A stretch of 64,000 bases of DNA, from NCBI GenBank assembly GCA_019240475.1, contig JAFAYI010000019.1, forward strand, positions 1 through 64,000, read 5' to 3'. The stretch is from Acidobacteriaceae bacterium (lineage in GTDB: Bacteria; Acidobacteriota; Terriglobia; Bryobacterales; Bryobacteraceae). Of this stretch, positions 63,140 through 64,000 are shown piece by piece. The translations under genes and the position numbers were made by a program. Numbering within the stretch: position 1 is the first letter of the stretch; every line of letters begins with the position of its first letter. The notes under the pieces are model-generated. The model ran no database searches. It saw only the letters and a program-made list of their open reading frames with translations, and had not been told where the DNA came from.

Positions 63140-64000
63140 CCCACCGGCGTCCGCCCTAGGCGGAAACGCATTACCAGTGCGGGTGTCGGCTTTGACCCGG
63201 CCTTCCAATCGCCATGCTCGTCCAGGTTGCTCCAACCCGAATTCGCGATATACCAGAACGAATCTCCAACGATCACGCCATGCGTGGGGTCCCCGAGCGT
63301 AGGCGTTGCGCGCTCGATAATCTCCTCGGAAACCACCCGGCTCAACCCGCCATCCAGCCGTATTCGCACCACGCGCTCGGGAGACGTTCCGTTCTGCGTG
63401 GCGAGCAACGCCCCGCCATCGAAATACAGCCCGTCCACCCCATTCAGAGCATGCTCGGCCCGAGATTCTGTTCCCAGCCAGGTCACCTGCCCGCTCTCAA
63501 GGTCTTCGATGCCGATGCCTCTCAGGTAATCGGGCACGAACACCCGTTTACCATCCGGCAGCATCGCGGGAGTTTGGGGCGAAATGAAATCTCTTCGATT
63601 GATTTCCTCCAACCGCCCGCCCGTCACCCGATACAACCCGCCCCCATCCCCGTCGCTGACAATCGGATTCCCGTTGGAGTCCAGAACCATATCGCCGAAC
63701 GCGGCATGCGCCGGCCCCTCCAGCCGATGCAGAAGAGCGCCGCTATCGAGATTGAAACACAACACGGCGGAGCGCCCCCAATCCGCCTTCGAAACGGCGG
63801 TAAAACCGTCGATTGCAGTTTCCGTAGCCCACGCAAGCCGCCTCTTGGCGTCGATCTTCAGCGCGAGCATCGGCCAATGGCTCGGCGAGTCCACAAAGCG
63901 CGAGCACGTTCCGTCCAACGCAACGCGAACAATCTTCTTCTCGAGAACGCTTGTCACCAGGAACGACTTCGATTGCGCATCGTAGTCGATATCTTCGGCT
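63136..64000 (-). CDS. SMP-30/gluconolactonase-like beta-propeller protein (5' partial)
   Basis: The frame is open to the right edge of the window; the GTG at 63957 is internal, so the N-terminus lies outside. The visible 287 residues are propeller strands: SHWPMLALKIDAKRRLAWAT, then GDMVLDSNGNPIVSDGDGGG, then DGVDGLYFDGG-like turns (NGVDGLYFDGGALLATQNG). This looks like SMP-30 or a PQQ/NHL-like sugar-lactone hydrolase fold. Metal ligands cannot be fully checked because the protein is incomplete. Confidence 0.65.
   Translation of the reverse strand, partial: AEDIDYDAQSKSFLVTSVLEKKIVRVALDGTCSRFVDSPSHWPMLALKIDAKRRLAWATETAIDGFTAVSKADWGRSAVLCFNLDSGALLHRLEGPAHAAFGDMVLDSNGNPIVSDGDGGGLYRVTGGRLEEINRRDFISPQTPAMLPDGKRVFVPDYLRGIGIEDLESGQVTWLGTESRAEHALNGVDGLYFDGGALLATQNGTSPERVVRIRLDGGLSRVVSEEIIERATPTLGDPTHGVIVGDSFWYIANSGWSNLDEHGDWKAGSKPTPALVMRFRLGRTPVG

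Noticed and set aside
1..64000. CRISPR arrays or rRNA genes
   Set aside because: No regularly spaced repeats of 24-40 nt and no rRNA-like segments were noticed.

Overview
The window looks like chromosome from a soil-type Acidobacteriota, most likely near Bryobacterales / Candidatus Solibacter. This is inferred from gene content, not from a marker gene. The indicators are two very long TonB-dependent receptors with carboxypeptidase-regulatory N-termini, a BlaI/M56 pair, a VWFA-related secreted protein, many ECF-sigma and anti-sigma style proteins, a PEP-CTERM protein and a beta-helix/FN3 exoprotein. No rRNA, CRISPR array or complete DDE-type insertion sequence was seen.

The window has two halves that meet at a tRNA-Pro(CGG) gene (33331-33405, minus strand). 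The left part (1-33.3 kb) is accessory. Its gene density is low, third-position GC is visibly lower, and gaps are long. It carries orphan small proteins, several CxxC-rich, and three site-specific recombinases. Its landmarks, in order, are: a 5'-truncated tectonin beta-propeller protein; a region of small zinc-ribbon and remnant ORFs (2-5.5 kb); a secreted beta-helix/FN3 protein; a PEP-CTERM protein and a GNAT-like acyltransferase; and a secreted HExxH peptidase divergent from an XRE regulator. A compact minus-strand mobile-element block follows (13.4-20.7 kb): D12 adenine methylase, VirD4/HerA-like ATPase, replication-relaxation protein, zinc-ribbon membrane protein, excisionase-like HTH, tyrosine integrase, small coiled-coil protein and VWA membrane protein. 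Next come a frameshifted second tyrosine recombinase, a tiny membrane protein with its own strong promoter and terminator, a split response regulator divergent from a winged-helix/TPR regulator, an XRE/RuvC-like pair, and a large serine recombinase. The half ends with a Ski2-type helicase fused to a PD-(D/E)xK nuclease-like domain, beside a J-domain protein, right next to the tRNA.

The right part (33.4-64 kb) is dense, GC-rich, chromosomal-looking sequence. It holds an ECF sigma / anti-sigma / secreted protein operon; a thiolase with an OB-only partner; and a minus-strand operon of a DUF4346/MtrA-like plus thymidylate-synthase-like fusion, HAD hydrolase, ParB-like protein, class-III aminotransferase and APC permease. 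These are followed by a LysR regulator, BlaI/M56, a TonB-dependent receptor, two aldo/keto reductases, a second TonB-dependent receptor, RfbD, a VWFA-related protein, GlgB, an adenosine-deaminase-family enzyme and a 3'-complete but 5'-cut SMP-30-like protein at the right edge.

The best candidates for undescribed biology are (i) the overlapping integrative-element operon at 13.4-20.7 kb, which has a coupling-type ATPase but no visible secretion apparatus; (ii) the helicase-nuclease fusion with its J-domain neighbour at the island edge; and (iii) the DUF4346-thymidylate-synthase fusion operon at 39.2-45.3 kb.
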